This document shows, piece by piece, positions 8,152-16,461 of a DNA stretch of 44,500 nucleotides; positions within the stretch are counted from its first letter, which is position 1, and each line of letters opens with the position of its first letter. Position numbers and translations under genes: made by a program. Under the pieces are notes generated by a model. That model searched no databases. It saw nothing but the letters and a program-made list of their open reading frames with translations, and was not told where the DNA came from. Origin of the DNA: an uncultured Oscillospiraceae bacterium (lineage in GTDB: Bacteria > Bacillota > Clostridia > Oscillospirales > Acutalibacteraceae); contig UQQR01000013.1 in assembly GCA_900543215.1 (NCBI GenBank), forward strand, positions 1-44,500. The letters are read 5' to 3'.

Positions 8152-8580
8152 ATGGATCTGCTTATTAAAAACGGAACGGTCGTTACGGATTCCGAAATGT
8201 TTAAGGCGGATATTGCGGTAAAGGACGGCAAGATTATCGCTGTTGCCGAAAATATTGAACCCGAAGGCGGCACGGAAACCGTAAATGCGGAAGGAAAGCT
8301 TGTACTCCCCGGTGCTATTGATGCGCACACGCACCTTGCAATGCCGTTCGGCGGGACAATATCGTCCGACGATTATTTTGCCGGCACAAGGGCTGCCGCC
8401 TGCGGCGGTACCACAACGGTATTTGATTTTGTTTTGCAGGATTTCGGCGAAACAATGGTTGAGGCGGTTAAAAGACGTGACAAGCTTTGTAAGCCGGCGG
8501 CGGCAGTTGATTACGCTTACCATGTTGCGATTAAAGATGTAAGCGGAGATCTTATCAATTCAATAGACGAGGCTGTCGAA
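8152..8580 (+). pseudogene. Truncated D-hydantoinase/dihydropyrimidinase (N-terminal third)
   Basis: AAAGGA precedes ATG 8152. The first 143 residues match the start of hydantoinase/dihydropyrimidinase, the amidohydrolase that opens the ring of dihydropyrimidines or hydantoins. They include the metal-binding HTH in GAIDAHTHL and the typical AAACGGTTTVFDF. After SIDEAVE the sequence leaves the family and reaches a stop ten codons later. Family members are about 450-460 residues, so the carboxylated lysine and the remaining metal ligands are gone. The following DNA encodes the tail of a different protein in another frame, which shows that a deletion joined the two genes near 8581. It cannot be active. 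Confidence 0.85.
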
Positions 8581-8581
8581 T

Positions 8582-8890
8582 ATAGGCGTAAACCGTCTTA
8601 TCCTTGCGGTTGAGGATAAAGATGTATTAAAAACTTACGCAAATGAGGTTCTGAGTGCGGTTATTCGCTATGATGAAGAAAATAATACCGACTGCACCGA
8701 GCTTTTAAAGCTTTATATAGAGTGCGATTGCAGTGTTAACGCAGTGGCGGAGAAAAGCGGAGTTCACAGAAATACCGTAAACAACCGCATAAAACAAATA
8801 AGGGACCTTTTGGGCAGTACACTTACCGAAAAGAAAAAGGCGGAGCTTGTATTAGCATTTAAAATTAAAGATTTAATTGAGTTTATTTAA
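8582..8890 (+). pseudogene. C-terminal fragment of a PucR-family transcription regulator
   Basis: From 8582 the frame reads about 102 residues up to the stop at 8888-8890. They include LKLYIECDCSVNAVAEKSG and HRNTVNNRIKQI, the helix-turn-helix that ends PucR/CdaR-type activators. No start codon or ribosome site belongs to it; its front half was lost in the same deletion that cut the hydantoinase. PucR-type proteins commonly control purine or pyrimidine catabolic operons, so this was probably the local activator. A fused product is unlikely because the two parts are in different frames. Confidence 0.75.
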
Positions 8891-8905
8891 CGGAGGCAAT
8901 TTAAA

Positions 8906-9775
8906 ATGGACGCAAAAACTATTGTAGAATATCATAAAAAGTATAATTTACAATCTTGGTCAAAGCAGGCGGCAATAAACCCGCTTCCCATTAAGGACGC
9001 CGAGGGTATTTATTTGTATGACTTTGACGGCAACAGATATACCGATATGTCAAGCCAGCTTGTAAACCTTAATGTGGGGCATAAAAACCGTCAGATAATT
9101 GACGCCATACGGGAGCAGGCGGGAAAATACTGTTACATGGCGCCGTCTTACGCAAGCGAGCCGAGAAGCACCTTAGCCAAAATGATAGTTGACCTAATGC
9201 CTGATAATATGGCAAAGGTGTTCTTTACAAACGGCGGAGCGGATGCAAACGAAAACGCGGTAAAAATCGCGCGTATGTATACCGGCCGTCATAAAATATT
9301 TTCAAGATACAGAAGCTGCCACGGCTCAACCTACGGTGCCGGCAATCTTACGGGAGAGCCGAGGCGTTATCCGCTTGCCTGTGCTGCAGGTGTTGCGTGC
9401 TTAAATTATTATAAAGACGCAAACATTCTTGAAAATGTCAATAAATCGGGTAAGGCCTTGGGCGAATGCCTTGAAGAAATGAAAAAAACACATCCGAGCG
9501 TCGGCGATGTACGGTATATCGGTCTTTTCTCGGCGGTAGAGCTTGTAAAGGATAAGGAAACAAGAGAACCCCTTGTTCCTTACGGAAAAGACCACGACGG
9601 AATTATGGGCAAGCTTATCGGTGAGCTTAAAAAGCGCGGATTTATGACCTATTCGCACGAAAATATGATTATAGTAGCTCCTCCGCTTATTATAACAACC
9701 GAGCAGATTAAGGAAGAGCTTAAAAAGCTCGATGAGGTGCTTTATATTGCTGATGAATTTATAGGTAAGAGGTGA
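8906..9775 (+). pseudogene. Class III aminotransferase with internal deletion removing the PLP lysine
   Basis: CGGAGG precedes ATG 8906. Residues 1-154 match the first part of a class III (omega-amino acid:pyruvate type) aminotransferase, including the PLP-phosphate region FFTNGGADANENAVK and the CHGSTYGAGNLTG segment. The chain then jumps in frame from GEPRR to YPLACAAGVACL, which normally lies about 150 residues further on after the catalytic lysine. The remaining C-terminal domain is normal. At 289 residues against about 450 for the family, the protein lacks the cofactor-binding lysine and aspartate and should be inactive, even though the frame stays open. In the intact pathway it would convert beta-alanine to malonate semialdehyde (inference). 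Confidence 0.85.
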
Positions 9776-9780
9776 CGGAT

Positions 9781-10176
9781 ATGTCAGGCGGACATTACGA
9801 TAACATAAAAAACGCAAATCTGTTTGATTGCCTGAGCATATCGCAAACCCGTATAGTGCCGTCAAATTTAAGAAATGTACCCGCCGGATATTCGGAAGTA
9901 CCGCTTGTGTTTCATTTAAAGCCCGAAACGGTAAAAAAGCTTACCTTTAAGGTGCCTTGGGGCGGTGTTGTGTACGGGTTTATCAACTCCGCCCATGTAC
10001 TTCGGAAAAAGCTGGGACTGGGTTCAAATATAACGGATGTTGCAATTTCCGATTGGGACGGCAGGTTTATGCTCATATTTGAGACTGAAAACGAAACGGA
10101 CTCGGTTGCTTTTAATGTTGAAGAGAAAGATGTTATAAAGCTTTTAAGCGAGTGCCGCAGACCGACAGAAATGTAG
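9781..10176 (+). CDS. Uncharacterised 131-residue protein in the catabolic operon
   Basis: I do not recognise this protein. I chose ATG 9781, with GAGGTGA upstream, over the GTG at 9772 that overlaps the previous stop. It has no signal peptide or membrane segment and looks like a small soluble alpha/beta protein, with several beta-strand-like stretches (GGVVYGFI, ITDVAISD, GRFMLIFET). It sits between the aminotransferase and amidohydrolase genes on the same strand with a 16-base gap to the next start. In view of the deletions in its neighbours it may itself be a fusion or a remnant, but nothing in the sequence proves that. Confidence 0.55.
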   Translation: MSGGHYDNIKNANLFDCLSISQTRIVPSNLRNVPAGYSEVPLVFHLKPETVKKLTFKVPWGGVVYGFINSAHVLRKKLGLGSNITDVAISDWDGRFMLIFETENETDSVAFNVEEKDVIKLLSECRRPTEM

Positions 10177-10192
10177 AAGGGAAGAATGACTT

Positions 10193-11455
10193 ATGTATAA
10201 ATGCAGTGAAGAACGAATGAAGGATAAAATAGAAACCTTTTCAAAATACGGCGATGCCGGACACGGCGGAATAACAAGATTTTCGCTGTCGGACGCGGCA
10301 ATTAAGGCCCGTAACGAATTTGTAAAGCGGATGACTGCGATAGGAGCAACTATTGAAACAGATGATGTTGCGAATATGTACGCAACAATTCCGGGTTCTG
10401 ATCCTGCAGCTAAACGGATAGTAATGGCGTCGCATGTAGACTCGGTTAAAAACGGCGGCAATTACGACGGCGTACTGGGCGTTATGTCCGCCATGGAGGT
10501 GCTTGAAACAGTAGTTGAACAGAACATACCGCATAAGCACCCTCTTACCGCAATGATATGGACAAACGAGGAGGGCTCGCTTTATCCGCCCGCAATGATG
10601 TGTTCGGGCATCGTTTGCTACGATTATCTGCCGGAGGATATTCGGCAAAAGTTTAAGTACGAGGATATGCTTGCAACCAAAAGTATGTTAGACCCAACTA
10701 AAACATTCGGTGAGGCACTGGATAAATCAGGCTTTAAGGGCGAACGGAAGAACCGCATCTCTCCCGAAAAATATCAGTATATGTTTTAAACACATATAGA
10801 GCAAGGACCTATCCTTGAAGATAACAATAAGGATATCGGCGTTGTAGACTGTGTTCTCGGTATATTTAACTACCGTGTAAAATTCTACGGTCAGACCGTT
10901 CACGCCGGCACATTCCCGATGCCTAAGCGCCGTGATGCTCTGTATGCCGCTTCAAAGGCACTCTGCTATCTTCACGAGGAAATAGATAAGCTTGCAATCC
11001 CAGAGCTTGTTTATACCACGGGTGAGATTGTCTGCCACCCATGCGTGCATACCTGTGTGCCGGACTATGTTGACTTTTCGATAGATGTCCGTCACAAAGA
11101 CCCCGATGCGCTTGCTAAAGTGCTTGCGGTAGTAAAAAGCTGTGGCGAGAAGGAATGGGCAGGGTGTAAGTGTGAGGTCACAAAAGCTTGGAACAGAGAT
11201 ACCGTTTACTGGGATAAAAAGCTTGTCGGCTATGTTGAGGAGTCGGCAACCGAATGCGGCATAGCGCATATGTCAATCCATTCGGGTGCCGGTCACGATG
11301 CGCAGTTTGCCTCATATATGCTGCCCACAACTATGATCTTTGTTCAGTCTAAGGACGGACTTTCCCATTGTGAGCCTGAGTTTTCCTCGGTCAAGCACTG
11401 CACCGAAGGAGCAACGGTAATGCTGGGAGCCGCGCTTAAAGCGGATAAAGATTGA
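10193..11455 (+). pseudogene. N-carbamoyl-amino acid amidohydrolase (M20 family) with one in-frame stop
   Basis: A single frame of 420 sense-length codons reads as an N-carbamoyl-L-amino acid/N-carbamoyl-beta-alanine amidohydrolase (allantoate amidohydrolase-like, M20). It contains SHVDSV (His81), NYDGVLG (Asp92), TNEEGS (Glu126/127), HIEQGP, AHAG-like TVHAGTFPM, SGAGHDAQ and LSHCEPE, so all metal ligands are encoded. The only lesion is TAA at 10787-10789 (codon 199), placed where relatives have a Glu in ELHIEQG, so a GAA to TAA change is likely. Translation would give a 198-residue N-terminal product without the last ligands. The enzyme would act after the hydantoinase, releasing CO2, ammonia and an amino acid such as beta-alanine. 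Confidence 0.85.
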
Positions 11456-11522
11456 TTTGAAAAAATGCCTTTCCCGTGCTAAAATTACAGGAGAGGCTGT
11501 TTGATGAACGAGGGTGAGATTT

Positions 11523-12612
11523 ATGTCACGGAAATTTTTTATACCGAAGAAAATAATTTCGGGGAACGGCGCACTTGATGCTGTCGGCACAGTTATTAAA
11601 AAATACGGCAAAAAGGCGCTTATAGTCACGGGCAAAAATGTCCGAGGCCTCGGGTGCTTTTCGGCTCTTTGCAAAATGCTTGAGGATAACGGTTTGTTAT
11701 ACACTGTATTTGACGGAATAACTGGCGAGCCTGACGATACTATGATATCGGCAGGCGCAAAGAAATATAAGGACGAAGACTGTGATTTTATTATTGCGAT
11801 AGGCGGCGGCAGTCCCATAGACTCTATGAAAGCCATTGCCGAAAATGATAGCGATACCCACGACCGCCGGAACAGGCTCGGAGGCTACGCAGTTTACTGT
11901 TATAACCAACACCAAAAGAAATATTAAAATGCTTCTAAAGGGAGCGGTCTTGGTGCCTGATGTTGCGGTGGTAGACGGCAGCTTCTGCATTTCTGCTCCG
12001 AAGTCTGTAACAGCGTCAATAGGACTTGACGCGCTTACCCACGCCATAGAGGCGTATACCTCCCGCCGTGCTCAGCCGCTTACCGACAGCGTTTGTATAT
12101 CCGCCGTAAAACGGTTATTTAAATATCTTCCTGTTGCATATGCAAACGGAAACGATTTGACGGCGCGAAACGAAACGGCAATCGCCGCGCTTGAAGCAGG
12201 TATCGCTATTAACAATTCCTCCGTAACCGTTGTTCACGGAATGAGTCGACCGATAGGTGCGCTTTACCATGTGCCGCACGGACTTTCAAACGCAATGCTG
12301 TTGTATAAATGTATGTCATTTGCGCTTGACGGAGCTGCCGCCCGTTTTGCTGCTTTAGGCAGGGCGATAAATGCGGCTGACTGCAAAGCAGACGACAAAA
12401 CTGCCGCGGCGGATTTTTTGAATGCAATCGGTGATATTTGCAAAAAGCTTGAAGTACCATCGCTTGCCGAGTATGGCATAGATAAGGAAGATTTCTTCGG
12501 CAATATAGATAAAATGGCAGATGACGCACTTGCAAGCGGAAGCCCCGCAAACACGGCAAAAAACGTTACCAAGGCAGATATTATAAATATTTATAAATCG
12601 TTGTTTTCTTAA
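11523..12612 (+). pseudogene. Iron-containing alcohol dehydrogenase with deletion and frameshift
   Basis: ATG 11523, with GAGGGTGA upstream, opens a frame matching group III Fe-dependent alcohol dehydrogenases up to GGGSPIDSMKAIA, where it leaves the family near 11840. The family resumes in another frame with KMIAIPTTAGTGSEATQ and runs to the stop at 12612, keeping the metal-binding region (DALTHAIEAY, VVHGMSRPIG, YHVPHG). About 30 residues that normally lie between these motifs are missing, so a deletion of roughly 100 bases that is not a multiple of three joined the two parts. Neither half is functional alone. In the proposed pathway such an enzyme would reduce malonate semialdehyde to 3-hydroxypropionate (inference). 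Confidence 0.85.
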
Positions 12613-12704
12613 TATCGGTTTGAACTTATCAACTTTTCGCTGCGGTGTTATGTGTGGAATAGACAAGCTTTAAAAATATTGCGGCGCATATGTTTTTGCT
12701 GACA

Positions 12705-12733
12705 TTGCTTTTTCAAAAAAGTTATGCTATTAT
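12705..12733 (+). promoter_or_regulatory. Likely promoter for the short-chain dehydrogenase
   Basis: TTGCTT (12705-12710) and TATTAT (12728-12733) are separated by 17 bases, and the start codon follows 18 bases later. It suggests the dehydrogenase is transcribed separately from the decayed operon. Confidence 0.5.
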
Positions 12734-12751
12734 ACAGAACGGTGATTTTAA

Positions 12752-13543
12752 ATGATAAAGGTATGTATAATAACAGGCGCAAGCTCGGGAATAGGTAGGG
12801 CGGCCGCCGAGAATATGTTAAAACGGGGATACAGGGTATACGGTATTTCCCGCCGCGGCGGCGACATTGACGGTGTGGTAAGCCTGTGTGCCGATGTAAC
12901 CGACGAACAAGAAATTTTTAAAGCCGTTAATACAGTTATGGCGGAAAGCGGACGCATTGATGTGTTGATAAACAACGCGGGCTTCGGCATTTCGGGAGCT
13001 GCCGAATTTACAGAGACCGAAGACGCCGAACGGCAGTTTAATGTTAATTTTTTCGGTGCGGTCAGAATGTGCAGGGCAGTACTGCCGATTATGCGAAAGC
13101 AGGGCTTCGGGCGCATTGTAAATATAGGCTCGGTTGCCGGCGATATTGCCATTCCTTTTCAAAGCTTTTATTCCGCCGCCAAAGCGGCGCTCTGTTCCTA
13201 CACACTGGCGCTTATTAATGAGGTGCGTGAATTTAATATAACCGCGGTATGCATTGAGCCGGGCGACATTCGCACAGGTTTTACCACGGCACGGCATAAA
13301 AACACCGAAGGCGACGATATTTATAACGGAAGAATTTCACGCTCGGTAGAAAAAATGGAAAAGGACGAACAAACCGGTATGTCGCCCGAAACTGCCGGAA
13401 AATACATTGCTAAAGTTGCTTCAAAGCAATCAAGCAAACCGGTTTTAATTATAGGTGCACAGTATAAAGCCGTGGGACTTTTAAAAAAGCATTTGCCGCT
13501 CTCTCTTACCAACCGCATAGTCGGCGCTATTTATGCAAAGTAA
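12752..13543 (+). CDS. Short-chain dehydrogenase/reductase (SDR)
   Basis: 263 residues; ATG 12752 with ACGGTGA upstream. It has the classical SDR features: nucleotide-binding TGASSGIGRAA near the N-terminus, NNAG, the catalytic Ser in NIGSVAG and YxxxK in YSAAKAAL. It is therefore an NAD(P)-dependent oxidoreductase of unknown substrate. The gene is intact and has its own promoter, unlike the broken genes just before it. The C-terminal part (PVLIIGAQYKAVG) is like that of generic SDRs acting on carbonyls, which does not define the substrate. Confidence 0.85.
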   Translation: MIKVCIITGASSGIGRAAAENMLKRGYRVYGISRRGGDIDGVVSLCADVTDEQEIFKAVNTVMAESGRIDVLINNAGFGISGAAEFTETEDAERQFNVNFFGAVRMCRAVLPIMRKQGFGRIVNIGSVAGDIAIPFQSFYSAAKAALCSYTLALINEVREFNITAVCIEPGDIRTGFTTARHKNTEGDDIYNGRISRSVEKMEKDEQTGMSPETAGKYIAKVASKQSSKPVLIIGAQYKAVGLLKKHLPLSLTNRIVGAIYAK

Positions 13544-13604
13544 TGCTTTAACACACAAAACGCCCGAAAAAGGGCATTAAAAATCAAATATGCGCATATT
13601 ATCA

Positions 13605-13642
13605 GCTCAAAGCCGTTGCTTATACGGTTTTGGGCGCTTTTT
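13605..13642 (+). terminator. Terminator-like hairpin related to the tRNA-Leu terminators
   Basis: GCTCAAAGCCG pairs with CGGTTTTGGGC (three G-T pairs) around a short loop and is followed by CTTTTT. The left arm is the same as in the terminators at 850 and 3792. It could end the dehydrogenase transcript. A small GC hairpin (GCCCGAAAAAGGGC, 13562-13575) lies just before it. Confidence 0.5.
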
Positions 13643-13781
13643 ATTCTGCTTATTTAGGACGGTATCATACCTCGGAATTTTCTATCCATTTGAAGCTGAT
13701 TAATTATATCACGCATAACAACTGATATATTATTTTACAAGATATATAGTGTAAGATATTTTTGTATAGCATAAAATGCTG

Positions 13782-13810
13782 TTGCGTTTTACGAAGAATT
13801 ATGGTATAAT
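13782..13810 (+). promoter_or_regulatory. Promoter of the toxin-antitoxin pair
   Basis: TTGCGT (13782-13787), a 17-base spacer, and TATAAT (13805-13810), 28 bases before the antitoxin start. Confidence 0.6.
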
Positions 13811-13838
13811 ATTTACAGCAGAAAGGGCGGTGGCTTTT

Positions 13839-14087
13839 ATGCCGAATATTAAACCTGTATCGGATTTGAGAAATTACAATGAGGTCTTGCGTGATATTTC
13901 AGTGGGCGAGCCTGTATTCCTTACCAAGAACGGCAGAGGGAAATATGCCATTGTGGATATGGAGGAATACGAGAAAACACAGGCTGTATTAAAGCTTATG
14001 GGCGAATTGGCTCGCGGCGAACAGTCGGGAAAGGATAAAGGCTGGGCAGATATTGCGGAGGTTGAAAGCCTTTTAGGTAAGGTCTGA
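13839..14087 (+). CDS. Phd/YefM-type antitoxin
   Basis: 82 residues from ATG 13839, which follows AAAGGGCGG; the longer frame from 13776 would overlap the promoter and is rejected. The N-terminus (IKPVSDLRNYNEVL) and the GEPVFLTKNGRGKYAIVDMEEYE segment are typical of Phd/YefM antitoxins, which bind their own promoter and neutralise a RelE/ParE-type toxin through the C-terminal half. The toxin gene overlaps its stop by one base. The antitoxin is intact although its toxin is not. Confidence 0.85.
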   Translation: MPNIKPVSDLRNYNEVLRDISVGEPVFLTKNGRGKYAIVDMEEYEKTQAVLKLMGELARGEQSGKDKGWADIAEVESLLGKV

Positions 14088-14413
14088 TGGCTGAAATAAA
14101 ATTTTCACCCGAAGCCGTAAAGGATTTACAGCAAACTAAAGCCTATATTACCGATGAACTTTTAAGCAAACAGGCGGCAAACAACACGGTAAATAAAATA
14201 CTTAAAAACATTCGTATGTTGGCGGAATTTCCTAATTCCGGCGCTCCGCTTTCGGGAACGGTGGGCATAGAAACGGATTACCGCTATCTTGTATGCGGCA
14301 ACTATACTGCATTTTACCGCGTGTAGAATAAAATCGTGTATATTGTTCGTATACTTTACGGCAGACGGGATTTTATGCGAATTTTGTTCGAAACACAAGA
14401 AAACTTACTGTGA
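14087..14413 (+). pseudogene. ParE/RelE-type toxin with premature stop
   Basis: The frame reads a ParE/RelE-superfamily toxin (start AEIKFSPEAVKDLQQTKAYI), with the expected middle region and DYRYLVCGNYTAFYRV. A TAG at 14324-14326 interrupts it. The same frame then continues with the family's conserved end (VYIVRILYGRRDFMRILF) to a TGA at 14413, giving 108 coding positions in all, which is normal. A single change (GAG to TAG would restore VEN) accounts for the break. The C-terminal strand and Arg-rich end are important for activity in this superfamily, so the 79-residue product is probably inactive. Confidence 0.8.
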
Positions 14414-14543
14414 ATTGATTATTTTGACTGAGTAAAAGTAATATTTTTGCATTTTCTACAGTTAATTGGCAACTATTGTTTGTAATAAAGCACCCCACAA
14501 CAGCAGAAATTTTGGGTTTTTACGCAAAAATTGTCGAAAAAGC

Positions 14544-14572
14544 TTGCATATATGCAAAATAAATGATAAAAT
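14544..14572 (+). promoter_or_regulatory. Promoter of the glycine riboswitch-symporter unit
   Basis: TTGCAT (14544-14549) and TAAAAT (14567-14572) are 17 bases apart, about 60 bases before the riboswitch core. Confidence 0.5.
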
Positions 14573-14634
14573 AGTTCTGCAAATAAAAAAGCTAAATGAA
14601 GTATGCAGGAAATTACGGAATGTAAATATACACA

Positions 14635-14775
14635 TCCGTTCCCGAAGGAGTAACACTCTCAGGTGTCGGCAAGGCGATGAAACTGTATACGGATAGCTCT
14701 CCGGAGAAGTCCTGATCAGGATGCCGAAGGTGCAAGGCGCAAGCCAATCTCTCAGGCAAAAGGACGGAGTAAAAC
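14635..14775 (+). ncRNA. Glycine riboswitch (tandem, first aptamer degenerate)
   Basis: The second part carries the recognisable core of a glycine aptamer: CTCTCCGGAGA, then GCCGAAGG, then AATCTCTCAGGCAAAAGGAC. Before it, ATCCGT (14635-14640) pairs with ACGGAT (14689-14694) and encloses CCGAAGGAGTAACACTCTCAGG, which looks like a shorter or degenerate first aptamer. Glycine riboswitches usually control the glycine cleavage system or glycine transporters; here an intrinsic terminator and a Na+/amino acid symporter gene follow directly, so ligand binding probably prevents termination (inference). Confidence 0.85.
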
Positions 14776-14818
14776 TGATTACTTATGCCCCTTTGGGCTT
14801 ATTTCAGCGTACAGTTCG

Positions 14819-14848
14819 GAGTTAAACGGTAACCGTTTAGCTCTTTTT
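14819..14848 (+). terminator. Intrinsic terminator of the glycine riboswitch
   Basis: An 11-base stem (GAGTTAAACGG with CCGTTTAGCTC, one G-T pair), a three-base loop and five T lie between the aptamer and the symporter gene. It is the likely expression platform. A second hairpin around GCCCC-TTT-GGGC lies at 14787-14798. Confidence 0.7.
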
Positions 14849-14879
14849 GTTTGTGTAAAAAGCTTTAGGGGGAATTTTA

Positions 14880-16418
14880 ATGTGGGAGTCGTTTATTGAA
14901 ACGGTAACCAAAGTAAACGATTGGGTAAACGGCGTTGTATGGGGCTGGCCGATGATTGTAATGATACTCGGTACGGGCATACTGCTCACCGTTCGCACAA
15001 AGGTGCTTCAGGTAAGAAAATTCGGGGAGTCGCTCAGCTCCACCATTGTACCTGTGGTAAAGGGTTTAGGAAAAAAGCAGGGTAAAAGGGATAAAAATTC
15101 TGTTTCACAGTTCGAGGCGTTTTCCGCCGCAATATCAGGTACCGTCGGCACGGGTAACATTATCGGCGTAACCTCCGCTATTCTTACGGGGGGTCCGGGC
15201 GCCGTAATGTGGATGTGGATCTCGGCGTTTGTCGGTATGGTTACAAACTATTCCGAAAATGTTTTGGGTCTTTATTACCGCCGTAAAGAAAAGGACGGAA
15301 GCTTCAGCGGCGGCGCATTTTATTACATTGCATACGGTTTAAAGCAAAACTGGCTGGGACTTTTGGCGGCTGTTTTCTGTCTGCTTGCGGCAACCGGTAT
15401 GAGCGGCGTGCAGACCAATAAGATAACAGGCTCGTTTATATCCGTTCTGAACACGGACGAAGCATGGGTAAAGCTCCTTATAGGCTCTGTTGTAGCGCTC
15501 TTTGCCGCTGTTGTAATTATCGGCGGAATTAAGCGCATAGGCAGAATAGCGTCTATGCTGGTTCCGTTTATGTCGGTGCTGTTTATAATAATGTCGTTTA
15601 TTATAATCGGTAAAAATATCGGGGCGGTTCCCGAAACCTTCCGCCTTATATTTTCAAGCGCTTTTTCCGCAAAGGCGGTTGCGGGCGGCGTCGGCGGATT
15701 TGTTTTTTCGCAAATAATCAAAAAGGGTCTTGCAAGAGGAGTTTTCTCAAATGAAGCGGGTCTCGGTTCTTCCGTTATAGCGCACTCCGCATCCGAAACA
15801 AGAGAGCCCGTAAAGCAGGGACTTTGGGGAATTTTCGAGGTATTTTTCGATACATTCGTAATCTGCACGCTTACCGCTCTTGTGGTTCTAACCACCAATA
15901 TAGGAAACGGCTCTTACGAAAACGGCTCGTTTTTCGGTAAAACAAATGCCGCGGGCGAGTTTGTGGGCGCTTCGGACTCGGCAATCTCTTTGTCGGCGTT
16001 TTCATCAAACCTCGGCACATTCGGAACGGTCACATTCCTTATAATTCTGCCGCTGTTTGCGTTTACCACGATACTTGCGTGGTCCTATTACGGCGAAAAG
16101 GCAATGGATTTCTGTTTTCGCAATACTTCGGAAAAATCTAGAAAAACCGCAACTATGATCTTTAAGGTGGCGTACATTCTGCTTATCGTTTTCTCGTCTC
16201 TTATCGGCTCGGATCTGATTTGGGCGCTTGACGATACCTTTAACGGTCTTATGGCGCTGCCGAACCTGATTGCGCTTATTTTGCTTTCGGGTCAGGTTGT
16301 AAAAATAACCAAAAACTATTTTGACCGTAAAAAGGGCAAGGATGTAGAGCCGATGCTTTCGGCTTACCCCGAACAGAACGAGGAATTCAAGGCGCATATT
16401 TCGGGTGAAAATTCATAA
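14880..16418 (+). CDS. Sodium:alanine/glycine symporter (AGCS family)
   Basis: 512 residues; ATG 14880 with AGGGGGA upstream. It has about eleven hydrophobic segments and the AGCS signature region (FEAFSAAISGTVGTGNIIG, then GGPGAVMWMW), with the usual long C-terminal half (GLARGVFSNEAGLGSS). Such proteins import alanine or glycine with sodium across the cytoplasmic membrane. The glycine riboswitch in the leader makes glycine the likely substrate. The gene is intact, stands alone in its transcription unit, and ends at a strong bidirectional terminator shared with trxB. Confidence 0.93.
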   Translation: MWESFIETVTKVNDWVNGVVWGWPMIVMILGTGILLTVRTKVLQVRKFGESLSSTIVPVVKGLGKKQGKRDKNSVSQFEAFSAAISGTVGTGNIIGVTSAILTGGPGAVMWMWISAFVGMVTNYSENVLGLYYRRKEKDGSFSGGAFYYIAYGLKQNWLGLLAAVFCLLAATGMSGVQTNKITGSFISVLNTDEAWVKLLIGSVVALFAAVVIIGGIKRIGRIASMLVPFMSVLFIIMSFIIIGKNIGAVPETFRLIFSSAFSAKAVAGGVGGFVFSQIIKKGLARGVFSNEAGLGSSVIAHSASETREPVKQGLWGIFEVFFDTFVICTLTALVVLTTNIGNGSYENGSFFGKTNAAGEFVGASDSAISLSAFSSNLGTFGTVTFLIILPLFAFTTILAWSYYGEKAMDFCFRNTSEKSRKTATMIFKVAYILLIVFSSLIGSDLIWALDDTFNGLMALPNLIALILLSGQVVKITKNYFDRKKGKDVEPMLSAYPEQNEEFKAHISGENS

Positions 16419-16425
16419 TATCCAT

Positions 16426-16461
16426 AAAAACAGGCTATGTCACTGGACATAGCCTGTTTTT
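16426..16461 (+). terminator. Bidirectional terminator between symporter and trxB
   Basis: A perfect 16-base stem (AAAAACAGGCTATGTC with its complement) with a four-base loop. It has T-runs in both directions, so it ends both the symporter transcript and, on the minus strand, trxB, whose stop codon abuts it. Confidence 0.9.

Noticed and set aside
10787..10789. Stop-codon reassignment or readthrough as an explanation for the in-frame stops
   Set aside because: The lesions use both TAA and TAG, occur only in accessory genes alongside deletions and frameshifts, and housekeeping genes end normally at TAA, TAG and TGA.
13562..13680. A third full copy of the tRNA-Leu/recombinase scar
   Set aside because: Only the terminator stem and a few bases resemble the other copies; no tRNA acceptor strand or recombinase codons are present, so I kept it as a related terminator only.
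14466..14696. 76-codon open frame on the plus strand
   Set aside because: It runs through the promoter and glycine riboswitch and has no ribosome site; the RNA explains the conservation.
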